Below, in pieces: positions 1 to 11,039 of a stretch of DNA of 64,000 nucleotides. The DNA lies in the NCBI GenBank assembly GCA_018242485.1, contig JAFEBV010000013.1, positions 96,373 through 160,372 of the forward strand, given 5' to 3'. Made by a program: the position numbers and the translations under genes. The notes beneath the pieces were generated by a model, which saw only the letters and a list, made by a program, of their open reading frames with translations, was not told where the DNA came from and did no database searches. Within the stretch, counting starts at the first letter, position 1, and each line of letters starts with the position of its first letter. This stretch comes from Pseudomonadota bacterium (GTDB taxonomy: Bacteria > Pseudomonadota > Gammaproteobacteria > Xanthomonadales > Xanthomonadaceae).

Positions 1-13
1 TTAGGATGGGTGC

Positions 14-811
14 ATGGCCGACATCACCCGCAGCCGAATCGCGCTTGCGCTGGCACTGGCGACGACACTGGTCTGCGCCCAGCCGGCGTCCGCGCGCACG
101 GTGTATCGCTGCCTGCGCGATGGCACGACCAGCCTGTCCACCGCGCCCGAGCCGGGTTCGCGCTGCACCGCGCAGACCGTCGCCGACGATGCGGCCAAAC
201 TGCCCAATCTGTGGGGCGTGAACGGCGTGCAGAGCGGGGCGATCTACGCGCGCATGCAGGACGGCGCGATGGTGTACGGCACCCGCGAGCTGCCCGGTTC
301 CACCCGGCTGATGGCCTTCAGCGTGACCCCGCCGGATTCGCCCGCGCATGCGGGGCTGGGCGATGTCGGCGCCCCGCAAGTGGCCGTGCAGGCGGCGACC
401 TTCAGCGCCGCCGCGCGCGCCAACGGCATCGACGATGCGTGGCTGCGCGCCATCGCGCACGCCGAAAGCGGCATGCGTGCCGACGCGGTGTCGCCCAAGG
501 GCGCGCAGGGGATGATGCAGTTGATGCCGCAGACCGCCGCCACCTACCGCGTGCTCGATCCTTTCTCGGCCACGCAATCCATCCGTGGCGGTGCGCGCTA
601 TCTCGGCGATCTGTTGCGCCGTTTCCACGGCGACCGCCGCCTCGCTGCGGCGGCCTACAACGCCGGCGCCGGCGCGGTGGATCGCTATGGTGGCGTGCCG
701 CCCTACGCGGAGACGCAGGCCTATGTGGACAAGGTCGATGCCCTGTATCTGCGCTATCGGCAGGCGCTGGGGAGTGCGAACGTGGGGCAGGTCGCGCACG
801 CGCGATCCTGA
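14..811 (+). CDS. Secreted lytic transglycosylase (SLT domain)
   Basis: A 265-residue exported enzyme predicted to cleave the glycan strand of peptidoglycan in the periplasm, leaving 1,6-anhydro ends. The first ~27 residues form a signal peptide (hydrophobic LALALATTLV, AxA-type end). Residues ~130-250 are an SLT domain: the motif IAHAESG places the catalytic glutamate at E151, followed by KGAQGMMQLMP and the family motif AAAAYNAGAGAV. Residues ~30-60 (YRCLRDGTTS) resemble a short DUF4124-like segment often found ahead of such domains. The Cys in the signal region lacks a proper lipobox, so it is probably not a lipoprotein. The start has an AGGATGGG ribosome-binding site a few bases upstream. 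Stand-alone gene; specific Mlt class not assigned. Confidence 0.9.
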   Translation: MADITRSRIALALALATTLVCAQPASARTVYRCLRDGTTSLSTAPEPGSRCTAQTVADDAAKLPNLWGVNGVQSGAIYARMQDGAMVYGTRELPGSTRLMAFSVTPPDSPAHAGLGDVGAPQVAVQAATFSAAARANGIDDAWLRAIAHAESGMRADAVSPKGAQGMMQLMPQTAATYRVLDPFSATQSIRGGARYLGDLLRRFHGDRRLAAAAYNAGAGAVDRYGGVPPYAETQAYVDKVDALYLRYRQALGSANVGQVAHARS

Positions 812-829
812 TGCGGGGCATAAGGCGCT

Positions 830-1120
830 TCAGACGCCGCCTGCTCGATCCTCGTAATGGTGCCAAACCCGCAACTCCACCAGCGTGTTGCCGTGTACCG
901 CATAGCGGACGATGTACTTGCCGACCACCAGATCGCGCAGGGATTCGTGCGCGGCCGGGTTTTCGACGACGCGTCCCAGATGCGGAAATTCACCGAGACG
1001 ACCGATCTGCTCCAGCAACTTCGCCGCGACCCGGGCTGCGGCCATCGGGTCGTGCAAGGCGATGAACTCACGCAGGCGCCGCAGATCCGCCACGGCCTCG
1101 ACGGAATAGGCCAGATTCAC
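830..1120 (-). CDS. ParE/RelE-family type II toxin
   Basis: A 96-residue protein with the RelE/ParE fold signature: an N-terminal helical hairpin (AVADLRRLREFIA, then AARVAAKLLEQI), the central FPHLGR segment, and the C-terminal strands YIVRYAVHGNTLVELRVWHH. ParE relatives poison DNA gyrase; RelE relatives cleave mRNA on the ribosome. The FPxxGR element and the RYAV..VELRVWHH ending fit ParE better, but the target is inferred. It starts with GTG, overlapping the stop of the antitoxin by 4 bp (GTGA), so the two are translationally coupled. Confidence 0.87.
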   Translation of the reverse strand: MNLAYSVEAVADLRRLREFIALHDPMAAARVAAKLLEQIGRLGEFPHLGRVVENPAAHESLRDLVVGKYIVRYAVHGNTLVELRVWHHYEDRAGGV

Positions 1121-1389
1121 TCGTCCGCCACGGGCGGCGGAAGTTCGTCGGGGCTGCCCCACGACGCAAGCCAGGCGTGGACGGCGTGGCCGGAAACGAT
1201 CTTTCCACCAGCGACCGATCCCATGGCCGCCAAGGTGTCGGCCCAGCGCGATTGTTCGGTTTCCTGTCGAGCCACGTACTCGCGGATGGCTTCGTTCACC
1301 AGCCAGTTCCGGCTGCGCTTGAGTTTGTCGGCCATGGATTGCAGGCCGCTCTCGACCTCGGGTTGCAAGCGGATGGTGGTGACGCTCAT
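1117..1389 (-). CDS. Ribbon-helix-helix antitoxin, partner of the ParE-like toxin
   Basis: A 90-residue protein beginning MSVTTIRLQPEVES. The N-terminal strand TTIRL followed by two helices (VESGLQSMADKL, RNWLVNEAIREYVARQ) is a ribbon-helix-helix DNA-binding domain of the CopG/ParD type. The C-terminal half (GKIVSGHAVHAWLASWG) resembles the toxin-binding tail of ParD-like antitoxins. It lies upstream of the toxin and overlaps it by 4 bp, the usual antitoxin-first order. It is expected to bind the toxin and repress their shared promoter just upstream (AT-rich stretch around 1395-1440). An in-frame ATG further upstream (1446) would add 19 residues lacking domain character. Confidence 0.85.
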   Translation of the reverse strand: MSVTTIRLQPEVESGLQSMADKLKRSRNWLVNEAIREYVARQETEQSRWADTLAAMGSVAGGKIVSGHAVHAWLASWGSPDELPPPVADE

Positions 1390-1470
1390 GGGGCAAGACT
1401 CGAAACGATATGACTGCAATGTATTACATTGCATTCTGATCTGCAATGGCGCAGGTAAACACAGCGCAGG

Positions 1471-2082
1471 TCAGCGATGGACCTTGCCACGCTTCGTCGG
1501 CTTGGCCGGCGTACTGCGACCGCCCGGCTGCGCGAAAGGATCGGCGCCGGTGGCGAGGTAATCGCCAGCGCGTGGCGGCGCTACCGAATGCACGCTGCGG
1601 GTGGGCTTGACGTGGTAGGGGATGGCGCAATGCCATTCGCCGCCGAGGTTTTTCCAGCACAGGCCGGTGCGGCGGAAATACTCCTCGTAATGGCAGGCAT
1701 GGCCGGGGTTGGCCATTCCTTCGGCGCTGGTCTTGCGTCCGCACTGGTAGAGACGGAAGTCGCCGTTGATCGGATACACCGGCAGCGTGGGGTCGGCGTG
1801 AAGGGCGTAGGTATCGGTCTTCGGATCCAGCGCGCGACCCTTGGCGTCCACGCTCAGGCGCAGCTCATTGACCAGAACCATGGTGGCGCCGAGATCGCCG
1901 ACTTTTTCGGTGTCGCACAGGAAGTAGCGATTCGCCTGCGCCTGCGAAAGTGCGCCCTTGGCCGGATCGTAGCGCAGCAGGCACACTGCCGGATCGCGGC
2001 TGCCGAAGTCGTCGCCGATGCCGGCTCTGACAGCCAGGGACGGCAACGCGGCGAGCGCTAGACTTGCACCGAGCATGCGCAT
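1471..2082 (-). CDS. Exported protein of unknown function, Cys-rich
   Basis: Not recognised. The 203-residue product begins MRMLGASLALAALPSLAVRA, a likely signal peptide, so it is probably periplasmic. The mature part has six cysteines spread over ~150 residues (CLLRYD, FLCDTE, LYQCGR, GHACHYEEYF, GLCWKN, EWHCAIPYH), suggesting disulfides. The tail is Lys/Arg/Pro-rich. An in-frame ATG at 2142 would add 20 residues with a twin-arginine-like SPRRRGW; the inner start is preferred because AGGGGA lies just before it. Single gene between the toxin-antitoxin pair and a small unknown gene. Confidence 0.6.
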   Translation of the reverse strand: MRMLGASLALAALPSLAVRAGIGDDFGSRDPAVCLLRYDPAKGALSQAQANRYFLCDTEKVGDLGATMVLVNELRLSVDAKGRALDPKTDTYALHADPTLPVYPINGDFRLYQCGRKTSAEGMANPGHACHYEEYFRRTGLCWKNLGGEWHCAIPYHVKPTRSVHSVAPPRAGDYLATGADPFAQPGGRSTPAKPTKRGKVHR

Positions 2083-2189
2083 CCATCCCCTGCGCCGGGG
2101 TGATTTCGTCTTGATTCTCGTACGGGGGCTGCCGTGCTGCATGGAATCGAGGCTAGCGCCTTGTTGCCGGATCGTTCAAGCCGCAGGTC

Positions 2190-2396
2190 TCAGATCCCGA
2201 GAAACTCGAGGATCGGCTGGGTGGCTTCGCCGGCCGGAGTGAACACCGAACGCGATTCGGTGCCGTCGGTGAAGCGGATTTCCGCGCCTGTATCGTGGAA
2301 ACTCTTGCGGTTGCCGGGGCGGATCCACATGATCCATGCCGGATTGATGTACTGCATGTCGCCGTCCAGATCGACGATCTTCAGATAGGTGCTCAT
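2190..2396 (-). CDS. Small hypothetical protein
   Basis: Not recognised. A 68-residue protein starting MSTYLKIVDLDGDMQYIN. Its pattern (short strands, then a conserved-looking NPAWIMWIRPGN and a second strand region AEIRFTDGTES) suggests a small all-beta fold like proteins that display residues around a Gly-Asn turn. It has no signal peptide and no membrane segment. The ATG at 2396 is preferred to one 20 codons upstream because the protein-like sequence begins here. It sits alone between two same-strand genes with gaps of 107 bp and 162 bp. Confidence 0.55.
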   Translation of the reverse strand: MSTYLKIVDLDGDMQYINPAWIMWIRPGNRKSFHDTGAEIRFTDGTESRSVFTPAGEATQPILEFLGI

Positions 2397-2558
2397 CGGC
2401 GTTCTCCGCGTCATGGGTGGCGGGGTGCCGGGCTGGCTGCCCGACGAAAGGCGCATGGTACGACGGGAAGTGCTGCGTGCGTGACCGATCCTGCGTCATC
2501 GGGCGGTTGCGATGGGTTGCTGCAAGGCGGCGGCCATCGCACGGTTGCCGGTTCGAGC

Positions 2559-3071
2559 TCACGAGTCCTTGTTGTGCCGATGCATGATCCGCTGCTTGTC
2601 GCGCGCCCAGTCGCGATCCTTGATGGCGGCACGCTTGTCGTGTGCCTGCTTGCCTTTCGCCAGCGCGATCTCGAGCTTGACCTTGCCGTGCTTCCAGTAC
2701 ATCGCCAGCGGCACCAGCGTGTAACCCTCGCGCTCGACCGCGCCGATCAGACGGACGATTTCGTGCCGGTGCAGCAACAGCTTGCGGGTGCGGCGGTCGT
2801 TGGCGAGCACATGGGTGGACGCGGTGATCAGCGGCGCGATCTGCGCGCCGATCAGGACGATCTCGCCGCCAATCACCATCGCGTAGCTGTCGGTGAAGGC
2901 GATGTGGCCGGCGCGCAGGGCTTTCACTTCCCAGCCCTGCAGGGCGATGCCGGCTTCGTAGCGATCCTCGATCGCATAATCGTGACGGGCGCGCTTGTTG
3001 AGCGCGATGGTTTTGGGCGCGGCGTCCTTCTTCGCGCTTCCGGTATTCTTGCGGGGGCTGGTGTTGGCCAT
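2559..3071 (-). CDS. smpB: SsrA-binding protein SmpB
   Basis: 170-residue partner of tmRNA in trans-translation, which frees ribosomes stalled on broken mRNAs and tags the peptide for proteolysis. The OB-fold core is clear: [17 protein letters not shown], the signature [10 protein letters not shown] at residues 47-56, and the [18 protein letters not shown] segment. The C-terminal tail [17 protein letters not shown] is the basic helix that enters the ribosomal mRNA channel. The first ~20 residues are a Lys/Ala-rich extension. The start MANTSPRKN was chosen over an ORF start 27 codons upstream that would overlap the divergent ratA promoter region. No ssrA gene was seen next to it. Confidence 0.97.
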   Translation of the reverse strand: MANTSPRKNTGSAKKDAAPKTIALNKRARHDYAIEDRYEAGIALQGWEVKALRAGHIAFTDSYAMVIGGEIVLIGAQIAPLITASTHVLANDRRTRKLLLHRHEIVRLIGAVEREGYTLVPLAMYWKHGKVKLEIALAKGKQAHDKRAAIKDRDWARDKQRIMHRHNKDS

Positions 3072-3160
3072 GCGCGTATTGTCGCCCATGCGCGCGATCC
3101 CTGGCAGGGCGATCCTTCCAGCCTCATCCGCTTTCATCTCATTCCAGGCCACGCAAGGGC

Positions 3161-3598
3161 ATGACCACGATCCACCGCAGCGCCCTCGTCGCGCAACCGC
3201 CGTCCAAATTGTACGAACTGGTCAACGACGTGGCGGCTTATCCGCGGCGCTTCGACTGGTGCACCGACAGCGCCGTGCTGGAACGCTCCGCGCGGCGCAT
3301 GTTGGCGCGGCTGGACGTGCGCGTGGCCGGCATGGCGGTGAGCTTCACCACCCGCAATGCGCTTACTCCGGTGTCGCGCATCGAACTGGAGTTGGCCGAA
3401 GGGCCGTTCCAGAAGTTCGGCGGGGCATGGACGTTCGACGCGCTGGGCGATGCCGGTTGCCGGGTCGGTCTGCGGCTGGATTTCGAGCTTGCCGGCAAGC
3501 TGCTGGGGTCGGCGCTGGCGCTGGGCTTCGCCGGTTTCGCGGATCGCCTCGTGGACGATTTCTGCAAGGTGGCGCGGCGTGAGGTGGGCGATGGCTGA
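3161..3598 (+). CDS. ratA: RatA family START-domain protein
   Basis: 145-residue single-domain protein of the RatA/COQ10 (polyketide cyclase/START-like) family. Family hallmarks: the opening [28 protein letters not shown], and the closing helix [18 protein letters not shown]. In E. coli RatA was described as interfering with 70S assembly, while eukaryotic COQ10 binds ubiquinone; the true role here is not decided by sequence. It is divergent from smpB, the usual arrangement in gammaproteobacteria, and its last codons overlap the start of the rnfH gene by 8 bp, indicating translational coupling. Confidence 0.9.
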   Translation: MTTIHRSALVAQPPSKLYELVNDVAAYPRRFDWCTDSAVLERSARRMLARLDVRVAGMAVSFTTRNALTPVSRIELELAEGPFQKFGGAWTFDALGDAGCRVGLRLDFELAGKLLGSALALGFAGFADRLVDDFCKVARREVGDG

Positions 3599-3884
3599 GA
3601 CGCCGTCGACGATCCGCGTGCAGGTGGTCTGCGCGTTGCCGGCACGCACGTGGCGGGTCGAGCTGACGCTACCGCGCGGGGCTACCGCCGCCGAGGCGCT
3701 GGCAGCCTCGAATCTGGCCGTGCAGGCGCCCGATTTCGATGCCTCGACGCTGGGTTACGCGGTCTTCGGCAAACCGATCAGCGCAGCCAGCGTGCTGCGC
3801 GAGGGTGATCGTCTCGAACTGCTACGGCCGTTGCGGATCGACCCCAAGCAGGCGCGCCGGCGGCGCGCCGGCGCCGGCGATTGA
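3591..3884 (+). CDS. rnfH: RnfH family ubiquitin-like protein
   Basis: 97-residue beta-grasp protein of the RnfH (UPF0125) family, encoded after ratA in most gammaproteobacteria. Diagnostic stretches: IRVQVVCALPARTWRVELTLP, the Gly-Ala turn before AAEALAAS, VFGKPISAASVLREGDRLELLRPL, and the basic tail DPKQARRRRA. Function is unknown; the fold resembles ThiS/MoaD, but the C-terminus here lacks a terminal diglycine, so sulfur carriage is unlikely. Starts inside ratA (8 bp overlap). Converges with bamE with only 12 bp between stops. Confidence 0.88.
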   Translation: MAETPSTIRVQVVCALPARTWRVELTLPRGATAAEALAASNLAVQAPDFDASTLGYAVFGKPISAASVLREGDRLELLRPLRIDPKQARRRRAGAGD

Positions 3885-3896
3885 ATGCCGGGCGAA

Positions 3897-4334
3897 TCAG
3901 TTGCCGCCGTCGCTGCTGCCGCTGCTGTCGCCACCGCCGCCGCCGTTTTTCTTCTTCTTGTCCTTGGGCAGGTTGCCGAAGCGGCCCATCTTCTTCGACA
4001 GCGCCTCGTCCTGCTCGGGGAAATACGAGCCGGTCATGCTGGTGAGGTTGTTGCCATCGAACACGAGGGTGAGCGTCTTGATGTCGGGCTTGCTCTGCCC
4101 GCGCCGATCCTGTTGGGTGGCGACGTAATCCCAGCGCTGCGAATGGAAGGGGTCGGCGATCGACGGCGTGCCCAGCAGCGCAGCCACGTCCTGCTTGTTC
4201 ATGCCGGGCTTGACCTGCTCGACGTTGCGGGCTTCCAACAGGTTCCCCTGATAGACCGGCGCGTGATAGACGATGGTGCTGCAGCCGGCGAGAACGAAGG
4301 GCGCGAGCGCAGTGAGGAGCCAGGGTTTCCGCAT
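3897..4334 (-). CDS. bamE: Outer membrane lipoprotein BamE (SmpA/OmlA)
   Basis: 145-residue lipoprotein subunit of the BAM complex, which folds beta-barrel proteins into the outer membrane. Signal peptide with lipobox LAGC (acylated Cys18). The BamE core follows: VYQGNLLEARNVEQVKPGM, then KQDVAALLGTPSIADPF and RWDYVA. The C-terminal ~25 residues form an unusual low-complexity tail, KDKKKK followed by Gly5 and Ser/Gly residues. ATG at 4334 is chosen because it places the charged n-region right at the signal peptide. Divergent from fur with a 92-bp shared promoter region, as in other Xanthomonadales. Confidence 0.95.
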   Translation of the reverse strand: MRKPWLLTALAPFVLAGCSTIVYHAPVYQGNLLEARNVEQVKPGMNKQDVAALLGTPSIADPFHSQRWDYVATQQDRRGQSKPDIKTLTLVFDGNNLTSMTGSYFPEQDEALSKKMGRFGNLPKDKKKKNGGGGGDSSGSSDGGN

Positions 4335-4426
4335 GTCCGGTCGGTTCCGAAAGGAGAGGGCGCAGCGCGCGGATGATACACTAGACGGCCTGACCGCCAC
4401 TCCCGGCGGACGCGCGCGGAGCGGGA

Positions 4427-4834
4427 ATGGAATCGCAGGATCTGCGCAAGCTCGGCCTCAAGGTCACCCATCCGCGGTTGCGGATCCTGGAGGTGCTGGG
4501 AACCGCCAGCCCGCGCCACCTCACGGCCGAGGACATCTATCGCCAGTTGCTCGAAGGCAGCGACGACATCGGCTTGGCGACGGTGTACCGCGTGCTGACC
4601 CAGTTCGAGGCCGCCGGCCTCGTGCTCAAGCACAACTTCGAGGGCGGCCATGCCGTCTACGAACTCGACCGCGGCGAGCACCACGACCACATGGTGGATC
4701 TGGACACTGGCAAGGTGATCGAATTTTCCAGTCCCGAGATCGAGCGTTTGCAACAACAGGTCGCCGCGCAGCATGGCTACCTCATCGAGGCGCACAGCCT
4801 GGTGCTGTATGTGCGGGCGAGGGGGAAGGGGTGA
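4427..4834 (+). CDS. fur: Ferric uptake regulator Fur
   Basis: 135-residue iron-responsive repressor. N-terminal winged helix: GLKVTHPRLRILEVL, then DIGLATVYRVLTQFEAAGLV as recognition region. The dimerisation/metal domain carries H31, H75, the cluster HHDH at 85-88, glutamates around 104-106 and H123 in place of the canonical ligands. It contains no cysteine at all: where E. coli Fur has a CxxC structural zinc site, this protein reads MVDLDTGKVIEF. So it must fold without the structural Zn-Cys site, as other Fur proteins of this lineage seem to do. Divergent from bamE. Confidence 0.96.
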   Translation: MESQDLRKLGLKVTHPRLRILEVLGTASPRHLTAEDIYRQLLEGSDDIGLATVYRVLTQFEAAGLVLKHNFEGGHAVYELDRGEHHDHMVDLDTGKVIEFSSPEIERLQQQVAAQHGYLIEAHSLVLYVRARGKG

Positions 4835-4839
4835 TGGGT

Positions 4840-4935
4840 GAATCGTGAATGGTGAATGGTGAATGGTGAATGGTGAATGGTGAATGGTGAATGGTGAATG
4901 GTGAATGGTAAAAGCCGGGTTTCACGAATCACCAA

Positions 4936-4957
<22 letters not shown>
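4840..4957. repeat. Heptanucleotide repeat tract with inverted arms (family A)
   Basis: Nine perfect tandem copies of GAATGGT occupy 4847-4909, preceded by a variant copy. After a 13-base spacer, 4923-4957 holds five heptads of the complementary type (CACGAAT, CACCAAT, CACGTAT, CACGAAT, CACGGCT). The two arms can pair into a long imperfect hairpin between the convergent fur and recN genes, so it might serve as a bidirectional transcription end. The right arm runs into the recN coding region and encodes its last residues. Confidence 0.9.
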
Positions 4958-6621
<1,664 letters not shown>

Positions 6622-6721
6622 GCGTCATCCACGGCAATGCCGCGCGTTGGCGCTTTCACGCAAGTCGGAACCAGTGAATCCGTCCGGGAAGCATCGTCCG
6701 GGCGCGCGAGGATACCTGTCC

Positions 6722-6934
6722 TCATGCGGCGATATCGATGTATTCGACCTTGCTCGATGGCGGCGGCACGGGCAGGCCGTCTTCCCGCAAACCATCGACA
6801 TGGAAAACGATGACTGCGCGCATTTCGCGTTCCACATCCGCCACGGTGGCACCCGTGGCCACGCAGCCGGGAAGATCCGGGACATAGGCCGAGTAGTTGT
6901 CCTCGGCGCGTTCGATGACGATGGCGTAGCGCAT
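6722..6934 (-). CDS. HicB family antitoxin (short form)
   Basis: 70-residue antitoxin with the partial RNase-H-like HicB fold: RYAIVIERAEDNYSAYVPDLPGCVATGAT, followed by the helix VEREMRAVIVFHVDGLREDG and the PxPP motif. It neutralises HicA. This short form lacks the C-terminal DNA-binding domain that larger HicB proteins use for autoregulation. It lies 2 bp downstream of hicA, so the pair is co-transcribed toxin-first, the usual order for HicAB. Confidence 0.92.
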   Translation of the reverse strand: MRYAIVIERAEDNYSAYVPDLPGCVATGATVADVEREMRAVIVFHVDGLREDGLPVPPPSSKVEYIDIAA

Positions 6935-6936
6935 GA

Positions 6937-7131
6937 TTACCTCGCGTCTTTCAGGCCCGCTTGCTTGAGGATGCTGTTCAAGGTGCCGGGTGCCAGTTCG
7001 TCGCTGGGTTTCCCGGCGACGGTCACGCGCCCAGCCTTGTCCGCATGCCGGAACTGCCGGTGACTGCCGCGAGTGGCCACCAACACCCATCCGTTACCCT
7101 TGAGCAGCCGCAGCACGTCCTCGACCTTCAT
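6937..7131 (-). CDS. hicA: HicA family mRNA interferase toxin
   Basis: 64-residue toxin with the dsRBD-like HicA fold. HicA proteins cleave mRNA and tmRNA. The catalytic histidine lies in TRGSHRQFRH (H24), preceded by the amphipathic helix VEDVLRLLKGNGW and followed by VTVAGKPSDELAPGTLNSILKQAGL, the family's standard ending. Complete, not truncated. Divergent from hrcA with 78 bp between starts. Confidence 0.93.
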   Translation of the reverse strand: MKVEDVLRLLKGNGWVLVATRGSHRQFRHADKAGRVTVAGKPSDELAPGTLNSILKQAGLKDAR

Positions 7132-7195
7132 GTGACGAGGATAACGCAGCCGGCGAATTTTGGTGCCACCACGCGCTCCACGCAGTCTTCAGCGC

Positions 7196-7201
7196 GATAA
7201 T
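7196..7201 (+). promoter_or_regulatory. Possible -10 element close to the hrcA start
   Basis: GATAAT lies 8 bases before the hrcA ATG. If used, transcription would begin at or very near the ATG, giving a leaderless message. No good -35 hexamer is visible, and neither a CIRCE inverted repeat nor a sigma-32 box was found in the 78-bp gap, so this is tentative. Confidence 0.3.
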
Positions 7202-7209
7202 GGCGTGCC

Positions 7210-8259
7210 ATGACCCGCCCCATCGCCCACCTCGACGCCCGCGCCCGCGGCCTGTTGCGCAGCCTGATCGCGCAGTACATCCGCGATGGCGAGCCGGTCG
7301 GCTCGCGCACGCTGGCGCGCTCCTCGGGGCTGGACGTGAGCCCGGCGACGATCCGCAACATCATGTCCGATCTGGAGGAGATCGGGCTGGTCGCCGCGCC
7401 GCATACCTCGGCCGGGCGGGTGCCGACCGCGCAGGGCTATCGGGTGTTCGTCGATTCGCTGCTGCAGGTGCAGCCGCTGGGCGATGGCGAACTGGCACAG
7501 TTGCGCGCGAGCGTCAATCCGGGCGCAGGCACGCAGGCGTTGCTGACCAATGCCTCGCAACTGCTGTCGGCGATGAGCCATTTCGTCGGTGTGGTGACGG
7601 TGCCGCGGCGCGAGCAGTTCGCCTTCAAGCACATCGACTTCGTGCCGATCGACGCACAGCGCGTGCTGGTGATCCTCGTGTTCACCGACAACGAGGTGCA
7701 GAACCGCATCATCGCCACCCGTCGCGCCTACACGCCGTCGGAGCTGGAGCAGACCGCGAACTACCTCAACGCGCATTTCGCCGGCCGCCCGCTGCGCGAG
7801 ATCCACGCGACTCTCGTTCGCGAACTGCGCGATACCCGTTCGGCGATGGAGCGCGTGCTCGGCGCGGCGATGGAGGTGGCCGAGCACGCCTTCGATCCGG
7901 GCGAGGAAGACGTGCTGCTCGCCGGCCAGACCCGGCTGATGGGCGTGCAGGATCTGTCCGATGTGGAGCGCCTGCGCGAGTTGTTCGATGCCTTCGCGCG
8001 CAAGCGCGAGATCCTGCAACTGCTCGAGCGCTGCATCCACGCGCAGGGCGTGCGCATTTTCATCGGCGAGGAAACCGGGCTGGCCTCGCTGGACGCCTGC
8101 ACCGTCGTCACCGCCCCATATGCAGCCGACGGCAAGGTGCTGGGCGTGCTGGGGGTGATCGGGCCGACCCGGATGGCCTACGAGCGGGTGATCCCGATGG
8201 TGCAGGCCACCGCCGACCTGCTGGGTGCGGCCTTGAATCCCGGAGCGCCGCCCCCATAG
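7210..8259 (+). CDS. hrcA: Heat-inducible transcription repressor HrcA
   Basis: 349-residue repressor that binds CIRCE operators to hold heat-shock genes off, with GroEL helping it fold. N-terminal winged-helix: LDARARGLLRSLIAQYIRDGEPVGSR, then GLDVSPATIRNIMSDLEEIGLV and HTSAGRVPT, the family's most conserved stretch. The middle and end (IFIGEETG, CTVVTAPYAADGKVLGVLGVIGPTRMAYERVIPMV) match the HrcA dimerisation and GAF-like domains. First gene of the hrcA-grpE-dnaK series. No CIRCE was found in this window, so its targets (probably groESL) are likely elsewhere. Confidence 0.97.
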   Translation: MTRPIAHLDARARGLLRSLIAQYIRDGEPVGSRTLARSSGLDVSPATIRNIMSDLEEIGLVAAPHTSAGRVPTAQGYRVFVDSLLQVQPLGDGELAQLRASVNPGAGTQALLTNASQLLSAMSHFVGVVTVPRREQFAFKHIDFVPIDAQRVLVILVFTDNEVQNRIIATRRAYTPSELEQTANYLNAHFAGRPLREIHATLVRELRDTRSAMERVLGAAMEVAEHAFDPGEEDVLLAGQTRLMGVQDLSDVERLRELFDAFARKREILQLLERCIHAQGVRIFIGEETGLASLDACTVVTAPYAADGKVLGVLGVIGPTRMAYERVIPMVQATADLLGAALNPGAPPP

Positions 8260-8388
8260 CCGGTTGCAGGGCCGGTCCCGGGGATGACAACGACCCCGCC
8301 GACCCGCTTGCCGACTCCAACTTTCGAGCAATCCATGACCTCCCTGTGGCGGCGATTCGCGTCGCCGCGATCCACCAAGGTATCCGAC

Positions 8389-8913
8389 ATGCAGGCCACC
8401 GATTCCCGTCCGGACGAAGAGTCGTCCGCCATCGATTCCGACCTCGAAGCCATCCTTGCCGAACGCGACGCCGCGCAGGCCGAACTGGCGCGGATGCGCG
8501 AGCAGTTCCTGCGCGAACACGCCGAGCTGGAAAACGCCCGCAAGCGGCAGGCGCGCGATCTGGAACAAAGCCGCAAGTTCGCCAACGAGCGATTGCTGGG
8601 CGCATTGCTGCCGGTGTTCGACAGCCTCGAAGCGGGCCTGGCCGCGCTCAAGGACGCCACCCCGCAGGTGCGCGAAGGGCTGGAACTGACCCTGCGGCAG
8701 TTGCTCAAGGTCGCATCCGACAACGGCATGACGGTCGTCGATCCGCTGGGGCATGCGTTCAACCCCGAGCAGCATCAGGCCATCGCGGTGTTGCCGGCGG
8801 GCGCCGAGCACCAGCCCGACACCGTCGCGCAGGTGCACCAGAAGGGCTATCTGCTCAACGAGCGGCTGTTGCGCCCGGCGCTGGTGATCGTGGCCAAGGG
8901 CGAGCACGACTGA
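8389..8913 (+). CDS. grpE: GrpE, nucleotide exchange factor of DnaK
   Basis: 174-residue homodimeric thermosensor that drives ADP release from DnaK. The acidic N-terminus leads into a long coiled coil (residues ~15-70, AILAERDAAQAELARMREQF and on), then the four-helix part with LLPVFDSLEAGL, and the C-terminal beta-wing with VDPLGHAFNPEQHQAIAV and VAQVHQKGYLLNERLLRPALVIVAKG. The ATG at 8389 is chosen for its AAGG ribosome-binding site and normal length; in-frame ATGs at 8284 and 8335 would add 35 or 18 residues. Confidence 0.95.
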   Translation: MQATDSRPDEESSAIDSDLEAILAERDAAQAELARMREQFLREHAELENARKRQARDLEQSRKFANERLLGALLPVFDSLEAGLAALKDATPQVREGLELTLRQLLKVASDNGMTVVDPLGHAFNPEQHQAIAVLPAGAEHQPDTVAQVHQKGYLLNERLLRPALVIVAKGEHD

Positions 8914-8962
8914 TCCCGTCATCCCGGCGCATGTCCGGGACGATGAACAAACAGTCAGGGCG

Positions 8963-8989
8963 CTTGAATCCAGCCACGCCACCCCCACA
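8963..8989 (+). promoter_or_regulatory. Putative sigma-32 heat-shock promoter for dnaK
   Basis: CTTGAAT at 8963-8969 and CCCCACA at 8983-8989 are separated by 13 bp. The RpoH consensus is CTTGAAA, 11-16 bp, CCCCATnT, so both boxes are close matches with ideal spacing. Transcription would start near 8996, giving a leader of ~95 nt that includes the heptad repeat before the dnaK ribosome-binding site. This would let dnaK be induced separately from hrcA-grpE. Confidence 0.6.
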
Positions 8990-9036
8990 CAACAGCCATC
9001 CACCATCGTACCGGCGGCCGGGCTTCGCAAACAGCC

Positions 9037-9078
9037 ACGAATCACCAATCACTATTCACCAATCACGCATCACGCATC
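9037..9078 (+). repeat. Six heptads of repeat family A in the dnaK leader
   Basis: Six consecutive 7-base units: CACGAAT, CACCAAT, CACTATT, CACCAAT, CACGCAT, CACGCAT. The run ends directly against GGGAG, the dnaK ribosome-binding site. Unlike the other two family A loci in this window, no inverted partner arm is visible upstream. It would lie inside the 5' untranslated region of a message started at the sigma-32 site. Confidence 0.85.
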
Positions 9079-9090
9079 GGGAGAACACAC

Positions 9091-11016
<1,926 letters not shown>

Positions 11017-11039
11017 GCGGCATCATCGGGTGTTCCAAG

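Noticed and set aside
2460..2558. ssrA (tmRNA) next to smpB
   Set aside because: No tRNA-like ends, CCA-terminated acceptor or tag-peptide frame found; GGTTCGAGC near 2549 is not followed by an acceptor stem.
7132..7209. CIRCE operator before hrcA
   Set aside because: Searched by eye for TTAGCACTC and GAGTGCTAA; neither half is present here or before grpE, dnaK and dnaJ.
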